DNA of 64,000 bases from Casp-actino8 sp964614655 (GCA_964614655.1 CAZTPF010000003.1:1-64000), one strand, 5' to 3'. Numbered from the stretch's first letter, positions 33,515 through 42,224 are shown. The notes: generated from the letters alone by a model not told the origin. Program-made: numbers and translations.

Positions 33515-35155
33515 ATGTCCAAGCAGCTCAAATTCGACGAAGAGGCGCGTCGCGCCCTCGAGGCCGGTGTCAACAAGCTCGCCGACGCGGTGCGCGTGAC
33601 GCTCGGACCCAAGGGTCGCAACGTCGTTCTCGACAAGAAGTTCGGTGCCCCCACCATCACGAACGACGGTGTGTCGATCGCGAAGGAGATCGAACTCGAA
33701 GACGCGTTCGAGAACATGGGTGCGCAGCTGGTGAAGGAAGTCGCCACCAAGACGAACGACGTCGCTGGTGACGGGACCACCACCGCCACGGTGATCGCCC
33801 AGTCGATGGTCTCGCACGGTCTGCGCAACGTGACCGCCGGCGCCAATCCGATGGGACTGAAGCGCGGTATCGAAAAGGCCGTTGCCGCCGCCGTCGAATC
33901 GATCCAGTCGCTCGCCAAGAAGGTCGAAGACAAGGCCGAGATCGCCAGCGTCGCCACCATTTCGGCGGCCGACGCCGCGATCGGCAACGTCATCGCCGAC
34001 GCAATCGACAAGGTCGGCAAGGACGGTGTGGTGACCGTCGAAGAGAGCAACACCTTCGGGATCGAACTCGACTTCACCGAAGGAATGCTCTTCGACAAGG
34101 GCTACCTCTCGCCGTACTTCGTGACCGATGCCGATCGTCAGGAAGCCGTCCTCGAGGACGCCTACATCCTCCTCTACGGCGCCAAGATCTCGACGGTGCA
34201 GGCCGTGTTGCCCACGCTCGAAGCCGTGATGAAGGCCGGCAAGCCGCTCGTCATCATCGCCGAGGACATCGAGGGCGAAGCTCTCGCCACTCTCGTGGTC
34301 AACAAGATCCGCGGCACGTTCAATTCGGTCGCCGTGAAGGCCCCCGGTTTCGGAGATCGTCGCAAGGCGATGCTTCAGGACATGGCGGTTCTCACCGGCG
34401 GTCAGGTGATCAGTGAGGAAGTCGGTCTGAAGCTCGAGAACGTGACCCTCGACCTGCTCGGCCGCGCCAAGCGCGTGATCGTCACCAAGGACGAGACCAC
34501 GATCGTGGAAGGCGCCGGCGAGCGAGCCGACGTCGACGGTCGCATCAACCAGATCAAGGCCGAGATCGAGAACACCGACTCCGACTGGGATCGCGAGAAG
34601 CTCCAGGAGCGTCTGGCGAAGTTGGCCGGTGGTGTGGCGGTCATCAAGGTCGGAGCGGCCACCGAGGTCGAACTGAAGGAGAAGAAGCACCGCATCGAGG
34701 ACGCCGTCTCGGCCACTCGGGCGGCCATCGAAGAAGGTGTCGTCCCCGGTGGCGGAACCGCTCTTCTCCGTTCACGTGACGCGGTGAAGGCAGTTGTCGA
34801 TTCGCTGACCGGCGACGAGGCCACCGGTGCCCGCACCGTGTGGGAAGCCCTCGAGGCCCCGGCTCGCAACATCGCCGACAACGCGGGGATGGAAGGCGCT
34901 CTCGTCGTCCAGCGCGTGTCGGGCGAAACGGGTGCGGTCGGACTCAACGCCGCCACCGGCGAGTACATCGACCTGGTCAAGGCCGGCATCATCGATCCGG
35001 CCAAGGTCACGCGTGCGGCACTGCAGAACGCGGCGTCGATCGCCGCTCTCGTGCTCACGACCGAATGCCTCGTGGCCGACAAGCCCGAGCCGGCCTCGGC
35101 CATGCCGGCTGGCGGTGGCATGGGCGGTATGGGTGGCATGCCCGGCATGATGTGA
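33515..35155 (+). CDS. groEL: chaperonin GroEL
   Basis: 546 residues. ATP-dependent folding chamber. VTLGPKGRNVVLDKKFGAP and DVAGDGTTTATV form the nucleotide site, and AAIEEGVVPGGGTALL is the C-terminal signature. The tail ends GGGMGGMGGMPGMM, the Met/Gly type of housekeeping GroEL rather than the His-rich GroEL1 of mycobacteria. Only 7 nt separate it from groES. Confidence 0.98.
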   Translation: MSKQLKFDEEARRALEAGVNKLADAVRVTLGPKGRNVVLDKKFGAPTITNDGVSIAKEIELEDAFENMGAQLVKEVATKTNDVAGDGTTTATVIAQSMVSHGLRNVTAGANPMGLKRGIEKAVAAAVESIQSLAKKVEDKAEIASVATISAADAAIGNVIADAIDKVGKDGVVTVEESNTFGIELDFTEGMLFDKGYLSPYFVTDADRQEAVLEDAYILLYGAKISTVQAVLPTLEAVMKAGKPLVIIAEDIEGEALATLVVNKIRGTFNSVAVKAPGFGDRRKAMLQDMAVLTGGQVISEEVGLKLENVTLDLLGRAKRVIVTKDETTIVEGAGERADVDGRINQIKAEIENTDSDWDREKLQERLAKLAGGVAVIKVGAATEVELKEKKHRIEDAVSATRAAIEEGVVPGGGTALLRSRDAVKAVVDSLTGDEATGARTVWEALEAPARNIADNAGMEGALVVQRVSGETGAVGLNAATGEYIDLVKAGIIDPAKVTRAALQNAASIAALVLTTECLVADKPEPASAMPAGGGMGGMGGMPGMM

Positions 35156-35175
35156 CCACACGTCACGTGTCCGAT

Positions 35176-35207
35176 GAAAGGGGCGAGGCTTCGGCCTCGC
35201 CCCTTTC
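35176..35207 (+). terminator. strong hairpin terminator between groEL and glpX
   Basis: A 14-bp perfect GC-rich stem closed by a TTCG tetraloop, symmetric enough to act in both directions between these convergent genes. Confidence 0.9.
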
Positions 35208-35225
35208 GCGTTCATCCGAGTGCGT

Positions 35226-36212
35226 TCACTCGTAGTCGATCGACGAGATCTCGCGGAGTTTGTCGAGACGATGACGGGCTTCGATGAGTCGTACCGTTCC
35301 CGAGAGCGAACGCATGACGAGACTCTGCGTGGTGGCTCCACCGGCGTGGAAGCGCACACCGTTCAACAGTTCGCCATCGGTCACCCCGGTGGCGGCGAAG
35401 AAGCAGTTGTCACCCCGAACCAGATCGTCGGTGGTGAGGACCCGGTCGAGGTCGTAGCCCTCGGAAATCGCTGCGTTGCGCTCGGTCTCGGTGCGAGCCC
35501 ACAACTTGCCCTGGATCTCGCCGCCCATGCACTTCAGAGCGGCGGCGGCCGTGACACCTTCGGGGGTTCCGCCGATACCGAACAGGACGTCGACTCCGGC
35601 GTCGGGCCAAGCCGTTGCGATCGCTCCGAAGATGTCGCCGTCGCTGATGAGCTTGATTCGAGCTCCTGATTCGCGGACTTCTTCGATGAGATCTTTGTGA
35701 CGATCACGATCGAGGATCACGACCGTGAGGTCGCGAACGCTCTCTCCTTTGGCCTTGGCGATCCATTTCAGGTTCTGAGTGGGAGTTGCGTTGATGTCGA
35801 TGTGGCCGGCGGCGGACGGACCGACGGCGATCTTCTCCATGTAGACGCACGGACCGGGATTGAACATCGTGCCGCGTTCGGACACGGCGATGACGGCCAG
35901 GGCGTTGCCCCGTCCGAGAGCCGTGAGGGTCGTGCCATCGATCGGGTCGACGGCGACGTCGGTCTTGGTGTTGGAGCCGTCACCCACGATCTCGCCGTTG
36001 AAGAGCATCGGCGCTTCGTCCTTCTCGCCCTCTCCGATGACGACGACTCCGTCCATGGGAACGGTGGCCAGGACGGTACGCATGGCTTCGACGGCGGCAC
36101 CATCGGCACCGTTCTTGTCACCGCGACCGACCCAACGCGAGGCGGCGAGAGCGGCCGATTCGGTGACCCGGACGAGCTCCATGGCCAGGTTGCGGGACGG
36201 GGTCTCGGGCAT
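35226..36212 (-). CDS. glpX: fructose-1,6-bisphosphatase, class II
   Basis: 328 residues from ATG 36212 (MPETPSRNLAMELVRVTE). Gluconeogenic phosphatase of the GlpX type, the form used by actinobacteria. Metal and substrate motifs: VVIGEGEKDEAPML, DVAVDPIDGTTL, LISDGDIFGAI and GIGGTPEGV. A GTG two codons earlier is in frame, but TACGGT lies exactly 6 nt before ATG 36212, pointing to the ATG. Convergent with groEL across a shared terminator and divergent from the S9 peptidase gene. Confidence 0.95.
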   Translation of the reverse strand: MPETPSRNLAMELVRVTESAALAASRWVGRGDKNGADGAAVEAMRTVLATVPMDGVVVIGEGEKDEAPMLFNGEIVGDGSNTKTDVAVDPIDGTTLTALGRGNALAVIAVSERGTMFNPGPCVYMEKIAVGPSAAGHIDINATPTQNLKWIAKAKGESVRDLTVVILDRDRHKDLIEEVRESGARIKLISDGDIFGAIATAWPDAGVDVLFGIGGTPEGVTAAAALKCMGGEIQGKLWARTETERNAAISEGYDLDRVLTTDDLVRGDNCFFAATGVTDGELLNGVRFHAGGATTQSLVMRSLSGTVRLIEARHRLDKLREISSIDYE

Positions 36213-36218
36213 GATCAC

Positions 36219-36224
36219 ACCGTA
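36219..36224 (-). promoter_or_regulatory. -10 element for glpX (leaderless)
   Basis: TACGGT on the minus strand, 6 nt before ATG 36212. Confidence 0.45.
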
Positions 36225-36267
36225 GTCGTGGTTCGCTCGGCCACCGAGATGCGATGACCAACTTCTC

Positions 36268-36273
36268 TACCAT
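36268..36273 (+). promoter_or_regulatory. -10 element for the S9 peptidase (leaderless)
   Basis: TACCAT ends 6 nt before ATG 36280. Confidence 0.45.
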
Positions 36274-36279
36274 GGGCGG

Positions 36280-38052
36280 ATGTCCGACCGCCTGACACTC
36301 GACGACTGTCTGGCCGGTCGCGAGATCGGCGAACCGCGGCTCGACCCGAGCGGGCGGCGTCTGGCCGCCGTGGTGTCCGAACCGTTCGATCCGACCGCCG
36401 ATCGCAAGCCTCGTTGGCACGTCGAGGTGATCGATCTCGACGACGGTGCCGGTGAGTGGCAGAGGCTGTCCCCGACTCCGGTTCGGAGTGTTCGTGGTCT
36501 GGGGGGAGGAACCTTCGACTGGACGCCCGACGGACGAGCGATCGTGGCCCTGACGGGTGAGGGTGATCTCGTCGAATTCGGTCTGGACGGATCGAGTCGG
36601 GTCGTGGCGCATGGTGGCGATCGCACCCTGTCGTCGCCGGTCGTCGATCCGACCGGAACGCGAGTGATCGCGGTCGCCGATCAAAGTGAGATATGGGCGA
36701 TCGATCGGGAGTCCGGCTCGGTGCAACGAGTCGACGACGGCCGCCACGAGTTCGTGATCGATCCGATCGTGTGGAACGGACGGGTGGTGTGGCACGGCTG
36801 GAATCCGCCGAACATGCCGTGGGATTCGAGCGAGCTCGTCACCGAGCGCGGTGTGGTGTCGGGTGGGGACGGTCGACGTGTGCAGCAACCCGACACCACA
36901 CCGGACGGCCGTCGTCTCGGTTGGCTCGACGACGCGAGTGGTTGGCTCAACGTCACGACGAGCGACGGCCGGCGCGTCGACGAGTCGTTCGAGCACGGTG
37001 GTCCACCCTGGGGAGAACGATTGCGTTCTTGGTGCTGGAGTCCCGACGGATCGCGTCTCGCGTTCGTGCGCAACGAAGACGGCTTCGGTCGACTGTGCAC
37101 CGTCGACCCGTCGTGGGCAACGATCGACGAGCGAGCCAAGGCGATCCACGGTCAGTTGACGTGGCGGGGGAGTCGGTTGGCGGCCGTTCGCACCGGTGGA
37201 CGAACACCGACGCAGATCGTCGTGTACGACACCGACGACTGGACGCGGCGCACGATCGCCGTCGGCCCGTCGTTCGACTGGAGCGACCATTCGGCACTGG
37301 TCGAACCCGAACTGGTCGTCGTCGAGAGCGACGATGGTGTCCTCCTTCGCGCCCGTTTGTATCGTTCGCCACGACCGAACGGCGCTTTGTTGTGTTGGAT
37401 CCACGGTGGGCCGACCGATCAGTGGACGGTGTCGTTCAACGTGCGATTCGCCTATTGGCTCGATCGCGGGTACTCGATCCTGGTTCCCGATCATCGGGGG
37501 AGCACCGGCCATGGTCGGGCCTATACCCAGTCGCTGCACGGGGAGTGGGGACGCCGCGACGCGCGCGACGTCTCGACGATCCTCGACGCCGTGCAGCGAC
37601 GTGATGGATTCGCTGCCCGTCGCACCGCCGTTCTCGGGTCGTCGGCCGGCGGCCTCACGGCTCTGGTGGCGGCTCTCGAACATCCCGAACTTCTGGGTGC
37701 GGTCGTGGCGGCCTATCCGGTGTCCGACATCGCCGCCCTCGACGACACCACCCATCGTTTCGAGGCCCATTACAACCGCACTCTCATGGGCGACCCGGAC
37801 ACGACTCGGGCGAAATCGACGGATCGTTCGCCGATCCATCGCATCGCCGCACTCTCGGTACCCGTGCTCCTTTTCCACGGCGACGCCGATCCGGTGGTGT
37901 CGGTCGAACAGAGTCGCCGGCTCGCCGTCGCCGCGCCCGACCTTGTCGAATACGTCGAGTACCCAGGGGAAGGACACGGTTTTCGAACGTGGTCGACGCG
38001 GGTCGACGAACACCGTCGAACCGAGGAATTCCTGATTCGTCACCTGTCGTAG
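36280..38052 (+). CDS. S9-family prolyl oligopeptidase-like peptidase
   Basis: 590 residues: an N-terminal beta-propeller-like part (about 20-340, with repeated W-x-P-D-G blades such as DWTPDGRAI and WCWSPDGSRLAF) and a C-terminal alpha/beta hydrolase domain. Catalytic Ser455 in GSSAGG, Asp537 in HGDADP and His566 in GEGHGF are intact, and HGGPTDQW forms the oxyanion region. Family members are acylaminoacyl- or dipeptidyl-peptidases; no signal peptide is seen, so probably cytoplasmic. Confidence 0.9.
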   Translation: MSDRLTLDDCLAGREIGEPRLDPSGRRLAAVVSEPFDPTADRKPRWHVEVIDLDDGAGEWQRLSPTPVRSVRGLGGGTFDWTPDGRAIVALTGEGDLVEFGLDGSSRVVAHGGDRTLSSPVVDPTGTRVIAVADQSEIWAIDRESGSVQRVDDGRHEFVIDPIVWNGRVVWHGWNPPNMPWDSSELVTERGVVSGGDGRRVQQPDTTPDGRRLGWLDDASGWLNVTTSDGRRVDESFEHGGPPWGERLRSWCWSPDGSRLAFVRNEDGFGRLCTVDPSWATIDERAKAIHGQLTWRGSRLAAVRTGGRTPTQIVVYDTDDWTRRTIAVGPSFDWSDHSALVEPELVVVESDDGVLLRARLYRSPRPNGALLCWIHGGPTDQWTVSFNVRFAYWLDRGYSILVPDHRGSTGHGRAYTQSLHGEWGRRDARDVSTILDAVQRRDGFAARRTAVLGSSAGGLTALVAALEHPELLGAVVAAYPVSDIAALDDTTHRFEAHYNRTLMGDPDTTRAKSTDRSPIHRIAALSVPVLLFHGDADPVVSVEQSRRLAVAAPDLVEYVEYPGEGHGFRTWSTRVDEHRRTEEFLIRHLS

Positions 38053-38059
38053 GTGGGGG

Positions 38060-38065
38060 TAGCGT
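38060..38065 (+). promoter_or_regulatory. -10 element for the duplicated-domain protein (leaderless)
   Basis: TAGCGT ends 7 nt before GTG 38073, 8 nt after the preceding stop codon. Confidence 0.45.
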
Positions 38066-38072
38066 TCCCGCC

Positions 38073-38507
38073 GTGACCGACTGGAACCCGCTCGATCCGG
38101 ACGCCGCCAACGTCTTCTACGACTTGTCGTCGTGGACGTCCGATCAGCAGGCCGAGCTCACGGCGTTGCTCGCCAACGCCGACATCTCGCATGCGTGGGT
38201 CGAATCCGAACTCGTCGTTCCCGAAGAGCACGAGAGCATCGTCGATCGGCTCTTCGATCGTCTCGAGAAGGAATTGGGCATCGGCACCACCGCCGTCCAA
38301 GGGGGTGTCGGCGACGGTGACGAGGTCACCGAATACGACCTCGACGACTATTCGATGCAGGAGCGTCGCGAGATCACCGAGCGTCTGGTCGCTTCGCGCA
38401 TCACTCATCGTTGGACCGAAGAGATCCTCGTGGTTCCGACCGCCGCCGAAGAGTTGGTCGAGTCGATCCTCGACGAATACGACAACGTCGCGTTCGACGA
38501 CGACTGA
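38073..38507 (+). CDS. small acidic protein made of two tandem copies of one domain
   Basis: 144 residues from GTG 38073. I do not recognise a named family. Residues 14-66 and 85-137 align without gaps: Y-D-L near the start, L, then I-x-H-x-W-x-E, then L-V-V-P and E-x2-(I/L)-V. Each copy looks like strand-helix-strand-strand-helix, about 53 residues. The protein is rich in Asp and Glu, with no Cys and no membrane segment. It is followed 4 nt later by a J-domain protein, so the two may act together. Confidence 0.8.
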   Translation: MTDWNPLDPDAANVFYDLSSWTSDQQAELTALLANADISHAWVESELVVPEEHESIVDRLFDRLEKELGIGTTAVQGGVGDGDEVTEYDLDDYSMQERREITERLVASRITHRWTEEILVVPTAAEELVESILDEYDNVAFDDD

Positions 38508-38511
38508 TGTC

Positions 38512-39210
38512 ATGAGCGTTCTGCTCGCCGAGCTCGAGATCTGGCACACCCGTCCTCTCACGCCGACGCGACGACTCTCCCTCGGTCACATGGTCCTTCC
38601 GTGCGATCCGGCCCCTGGGTTCGGCGGGTTGTTGCTCGGTGCGGTCATCGCCCGTCATGCCGCCGACGTCGACGACGATCTGCTCCCCGACACTCATCGC
38701 CTTCTCGCCCAGATCCAAAGAGGCGAGCGGGTGGTGCAGCCGCGCCTTCGTCATCGCTTCCAGGTCGACCGCCAAGGGTTGGCGCTCAGTCGACACCGGG
38801 TGTTCGGAGTCGGTGACGACATCGAGTTCGATCTCGACACGCAGGGCAGCCCGATGCAACAGGTTCTGGGCGCGATCTATGCGCTCGAGCGACTCGATCC
38901 CGCCACGCGGCGCGACCTCGAATCGGTGATCACCAAGTCGTTGGCGTGGCGCGGTCCGCTCGGAGCGGCGTTCGTCGCTCATCTCGCCGGATCGAAGACG
39001 TCGTCGTTGCGTTCGCTGGCCGATCCGCGTGCGTGGGCACTCGACGTTCTCGGCTTTCCCGAAGGAACGACCAAGCCGTCGAAGCGGGAAGTTTCCGAGC
39101 GTTTCCGTCGACGTCTCCGCGAAGTGCATCCCGATCACGGTGGTGATCACACGACGGCGAGTACCTCGATCGGCGATCTCAGCGAGGCTCGTCGAATCCT
39201 GGGTGGCTGA
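38512..39210 (+). CDS. protein with C-terminal J domain
   Basis: 232 residues from ATG 38512. The N-terminal 170 residues match no family I can name. The end, from about 178 on, is a short J-domain: ALDVLGFPEGTTKPSKREV, then RRRLREVHPDHGGD with the HPD tripeptide at about 206-208 that stimulates DnaK ATPase. No Gly/Phe region or zinc centre, so it is a type III co-chaperone. Its last 32 nt overlap the convergent MFS gene. Confidence 0.8.
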   Translation: MSVLLAELEIWHTRPLTPTRRLSLGHMVLPCDPAPGFGGLLLGAVIARHAADVDDDLLPDTHRLLAQIQRGERVVQPRLRHRFQVDRQGLALSRHRVFGVGDDIEFDLDTQGSPMQQVLGAIYALERLDPATRRDLESVITKSLAWRGPLGAAFVAHLAGSKTSSLRSLADPRAWALDVLGFPEGTTKPSKREVSERFRRRLREVHPDHGGDHTTASTSIGDLSEARRILGG

Positions 39211-40738
39211 CCGAGTCGCGATCACTCGGATTGATGTCTTCGAGTTCGCGATGGGCGGTCTCGGGATACGTGCGCCACACGATGACGGCGACGATCAACG
39301 TTCCGACGAGCAGAACGCTCATGATGGGTCCGTGGGCGACACCGCGATCGAGTAGAGCTCCGGTCGCGAGCAACGAGATGCTGCCGCCCACGAGTGCGCT
39401 GGCGAGGATCAAGAACGCCGCCCGTCCGCGTCGTCCGGTGGGGAAGAGCTCGGTGCGGTACACGGCGAGGGGCGGGTAGGCGGTGGCGGCCACGATGGCC
39501 CCCACGATGGCCGTCGTCCACATGAGCGGTCCCGAGAGCCAGAACGTGGTGGCGAGCAGCGTGCCTCCGATCGGAACGCAGATCGTGGCCAGACGGCGGC
39601 GACCTTGACGGTCGGCGATCCGCCCGCCGACGATCAGCCCGATCACGGCCGGAGTGGCCGAGGCGAAAGCGAACACTGTGACCATGCCGGCCGAGAAGCC
39701 CCGCTCGTCCTTCAAGAAGGCGTTCTGGAAGAACGAGGCCGGTGCGATGAGGAGATTGCCGAAGAAGGCGACCGACATCTGGATCGCCAGTCGATTGCCC
39801 TGCATCGGCGCGTCCGGTTCGGTCGGCGTCTCGATCCGTCTTTCGGCGTGCGTCGCGAATCTTCGAGTTTCGGGCAGACGTCGAGTGAGGTCGACGGCGA
39901 CCAACAGCCAGACGAGCGACAGCGCGTAGATGAATCGCCAGCCGTCGGGACCGAGATCGGCCAGTGGCAGTGCGATCACCGCGACACCGGCACCGATACC
40001 GCTCGCCATGGCGAGGATGCTGACTGCGTAGGCGCGTGTGTTACGTGGCATCTCCTCGGCCGCGATGACGGCGATGAGCAGATCGAGGGCCAATCCGAGC
40101 GGTCGGCTCACGGTCTGGGTGGCCACGAGGATCGGAAAGTTGGGAGCCAGCGCTCCGAGCGCGGCGAGGAGCGGGGCCGCCCAGGCGAGGACGATCACGA
40201 CGCGTCGACGACCGAGTCGATCGGCGGCGAGTGCGGCCGGTAGTCCGATGAGAATGCCGAGCCGAACGATGGTTCCGCCGACTCCGCGTCCCCAGTCGCC
40301 CACGCCGAGATCGTCACCGGCGAAGGCGACGGTCTGGGTGAAGAGGGTGTTCACGAACGCCGACAGGAGGCTGGCCGCAGCGAGCAGTCCGAGAACGAGA
40401 ACCTGTCGCTCGTCGAGTCGGTCGGGGGGAGCCCACCAGGGATTGGAGTCGCCGCCCGGTCGTCGATGTCGAATCGTCCGATTCACGAGAGGGCGGAACA
40501 TCCAACCGAACCACGGCACGACGAGCGAGTACTCGGTCTCCTCGACGAGTCGTGACTCTCCATCGGTCCGAACGGTGCGTCGGTACGAACGGAACGGACC
40601 TTTCGACTGGACGAATTCGACGACGTCGTCGTGTCGACTCGCGATCTGCTCGGTCACGAGGTCGTCACGCGTGCGCGTGAGCCACTGCTCGTCGGCGATC
40701 GACCAGCTGCGAACGACATGCCTGGTCGTCGGACCCAC
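39179..40738 (-). CDS. MFS transporter with N-terminal SRPBCC-like soluble domain
   Basis: 519 residues. The first about 90 residues are soluble; EETEYSLVVPWFGWMFRPLV resembles the end of an SRPBCC/polyketide-cyclase domain. From about 112 on there are about 12 membrane segments, with the MFS motif DRLGRRRVV after segment 2 and a related GRIADRQGRRRLA in the second half. The substrate is unknown; the sugar-transporter-like PETRR after segment 6 is present (LPETRR). GTG start at 40738 follows TATGCT by 6 nt. Tail-to-tail overlap with the J-domain gene. Confidence 0.82.
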   Translation of the reverse strand: MGPTTRHVVRSWSIADEQWLTRTRDDLVTEQIASRHDDVVEFVQSKGPFRSYRRTVRTDGESRLVEETEYSLVVPWFGWMFRPLVNRTIRHRRPGGDSNPWWAPPDRLDERQVLVLGLLAAASLLSAFVNTLFTQTVAFAGDDLGVGDWGRGVGGTIVRLGILIGLPAALAADRLGRRRVVIVLAWAAPLLAALGALAPNFPILVATQTVSRPLGLALDLLIAVIAAEEMPRNTRAYAVSILAMASGIGAGVAVIALPLADLGPDGWRFIYALSLVWLLVAVDLTRRLPETRRFATHAERRIETPTEPDAPMQGNRLAIQMSVAFFGNLLIAPASFFQNAFLKDERGFSAGMVTVFAFASATPAVIGLIVGGRIADRQGRRRLATICVPIGGTLLATTFWLSGPLMWTTAIVGAIVAATAYPPLAVYRTELFPTGRRGRAAFLILASALVGGSISLLATGALLDRGVAHGPIMSVLLVGTLIVAVIVWRTYPETAHRELEDINPSDRDSVSHPGFDEPR

Positions 40739-40744
40739 GGGCCG

Positions 40745-40750
40745 AGCATA
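40745..40750 (-). promoter_or_regulatory. -10 element for the MFS fusion gene (leaderless)
   Basis: TATGCT on the minus strand, 6 nt before GTG 40738. It shares two bases with the murA -10 on the other strand. Confidence 0.45.
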
Positions 40751-40754
40751 CTGT
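40749..40754 (+). promoter_or_regulatory. -10 element for murA (leaderless)
   Basis: TACTGT ends 7 nt before ATG 40762 and overlaps the divergent -10 box by 2 bp. Confidence 0.45.
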
Positions 40755-40761
40755 TGGCCGT

Positions 40762-42024
40762 ATGAGTCGGATCGTGGCGCATCGAAGTGGTCCGCTCGTC
40801 GGAGCGGTCGACGTTCCGGGCGCCAAGAACTCGGTCCTCAAGTTGATGGTGGCCTCGTTGTACGCGGCCGGAGAACACCGTCTGACGAACGTCCCCCAGA
40901 TCTCCGACGTCGAGGCGATGGCATCGTTGCTCGGATCGCTCGGTGTCGACGTGAAGTTCACGTCTCCGGGATCGCACGAACTCGTTCTCGTCAACACGGG
41001 CGACGTGGCCTCGGTGGCGCCCCCCGACGAGGTGGGAAGCATTCGCGCGTCGATCAATCTTCTCGGGCCGCTTCTTGCGTGTCGCGGCCACGTCCGGCTC
41101 GACATGCCCGGTGGTGACGACTTCGGATCGCGTCCGATCGACATGCACGTGGCGGGGTTGTCGGCGATGGGAGCCCGCTTCGAAGCCGATGCCACTCACC
41201 TCGAGGCCCGCGTCGACCGTCTGCACGGTGCCGACGTGGTTCTCGACTATCCCTCGGTCGGCGCCACCGAGAACGTCATGTGCGCCGCTGTGCACGCCGA
41301 TGGAGTCACCACGATCAGACACGCCGCACGGGAACCCGAGGTGGCCGATCTGGCCTGCCTTCTCGTCGATATGGGCGCGCGCATCGACGGCATCGGAACC
41401 GACGCCCTGCGCATCGAGGGCGTTCCGCGCGGTTCACTCGTCCCCCGAATCCACACCGTCGTGAACGACCGCATCCAGGCGGCCACGTACATGGCGGCCA
41501 CGGCCGTGCTCGGCGGTGACGTCGTGGTGCGCGGGGCCGATCCCGACCACATGACGATGTTCCTTCGCAAGCTGACCGAGATGGGTGTCGGTGTCGAAAG
41601 AGTGACCGAGGGGATTCGCGTGTCGATCGATCGGCGACTCACCACCGTCGACGTGCAGACGCTTCCTTATCCGGGTGTGGCCACCGATTACAAGCCGCTC
41701 CTGGTCACGATGATGGCCCTGGCCGAAGGTGTGGGCGTCATGACCGAGAATCTGTATCCCGGTCGCTTCCGATACGTGGAGGAGTTGTCGAAACTCGGAG
41801 CCGACATCCGCACCGACGGACACCACGCGGTGGTCCACGGTGTGGAGCGGCTGCGCGGGGCCGCCGTCGCCGCCCCCGACATCAGGGCGGGAGCGGCTCT
41901 CGTCGTGGCCGGCCTGGCCGCTGAGGGCCGCACCACGATCTCGGGTGTCGAGCACGTCGAACGCGGTTACGACGATCTGTTCGGGCGACTCTCAGCGATC
42001 GGCGCGCGGCTCGAGCACGTCTGA
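40762..42024 (+). CDS. murA: UDP-N-acetylglucosamine 1-carboxyvinyltransferase, Asp-type active site
   Basis: 420 residues; first committed step of peptidoglycan synthesis. Lys22-Asn23 in VPGAKNSVLKL binds substrate, and VATDYKPLLVT holds the general-base Asp. The catalytic loop reads PGGDDFGSRPIDMH: Asp119 stands where most bacteria have Cys115. This Cys-to-Asp form is known from mycobacteria and gives fosfomycin insensitivity. Divergent from the MFS gene with overlapping -10 boxes. Confidence 0.95.
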   Translation: MSRIVAHRSGPLVGAVDVPGAKNSVLKLMVASLYAAGEHRLTNVPQISDVEAMASLLGSLGVDVKFTSPGSHELVLVNTGDVASVAPPDEVGSIRASINLLGPLLACRGHVRLDMPGGDDFGSRPIDMHVAGLSAMGARFEADATHLEARVDRLHGADVVLDYPSVGATENVMCAAVHADGVTTIRHAAREPEVADLACLLVDMGARIDGIGTDALRIEGVPRGSLVPRIHTVVNDRIQAATYMAATAVLGGDVVVRGADPDHMTMFLRKLTEMGVGVERVTEGIRVSIDRRLTTVDVQTLPYPGVATDYKPLLVTMMALAEGVGVMTENLYPGRFRYVEELSKLGADIRTDGHHAVVHGVERLRGAAVAAPDIRAGAALVVAGLAAEGRTTISGVEHVERGYDDLFGRLSAIGARLEHV

Positions 42025-42177
42025 CTCGTCGGCGGGATCGACGAGGCGGGCGTTCACCCGTCGACGAACCACGGCCAGCAGTCCGACCACCACGGCGATC
42101 GGCCCGGCCACGAGCAGAATCTCGTCCCAACCGCCCTGGTGGGCCAACAATGTCGCACTCGCGATGAACGGTGTCAT
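41992..42177 (-). CDS. small single-pass membrane protein
   Basis: 61 residues from ATG 42177. MTPFIASATLLAHQGGWDEI is followed by a hydrophobic segment (LLVAGPIAVVVGLLAVV, about 21-37) and a positive-inside RRR, then a polar acidic tail. The last 33 nt overlap the end of murA on the other strand. Short membrane proteins of the GGWDE-LLL-GP-RRR pattern occur in actinobacteria, but the function is unknown to me. No TANNNT box at the right distance, so the start is less certain. Confidence 0.5.
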   Translation of the reverse strand: MTPFIASATLLAHQGGWDEILLVAGPIAVVVGLLAVVRRRVNARLVDPADESDVLEPRADR

Positions 42178-42218
42178 GACATGTGACTTCGGGCCGTGCT
42201 TCTCATCGCCTCTCACTC

Positions 42219-42224
42219 TACGAT
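42219..42224 (+). promoter_or_regulatory. candidate -10 box for the nfu-like/meaB unit
   Basis: TACGAT gives a leader of about 44 nt; GAAGG lies 5 nt before ATG 42275, so this would be a leadered transcript. Confidence 0.35.

Noticed and set aside
36118..38043. 641-codon minus-strand frame opposite the S9 peptidase
   Set aside because: The plus strand encodes a peptidase with complete catalytic residues; the reverse frame has no recognisable domain.
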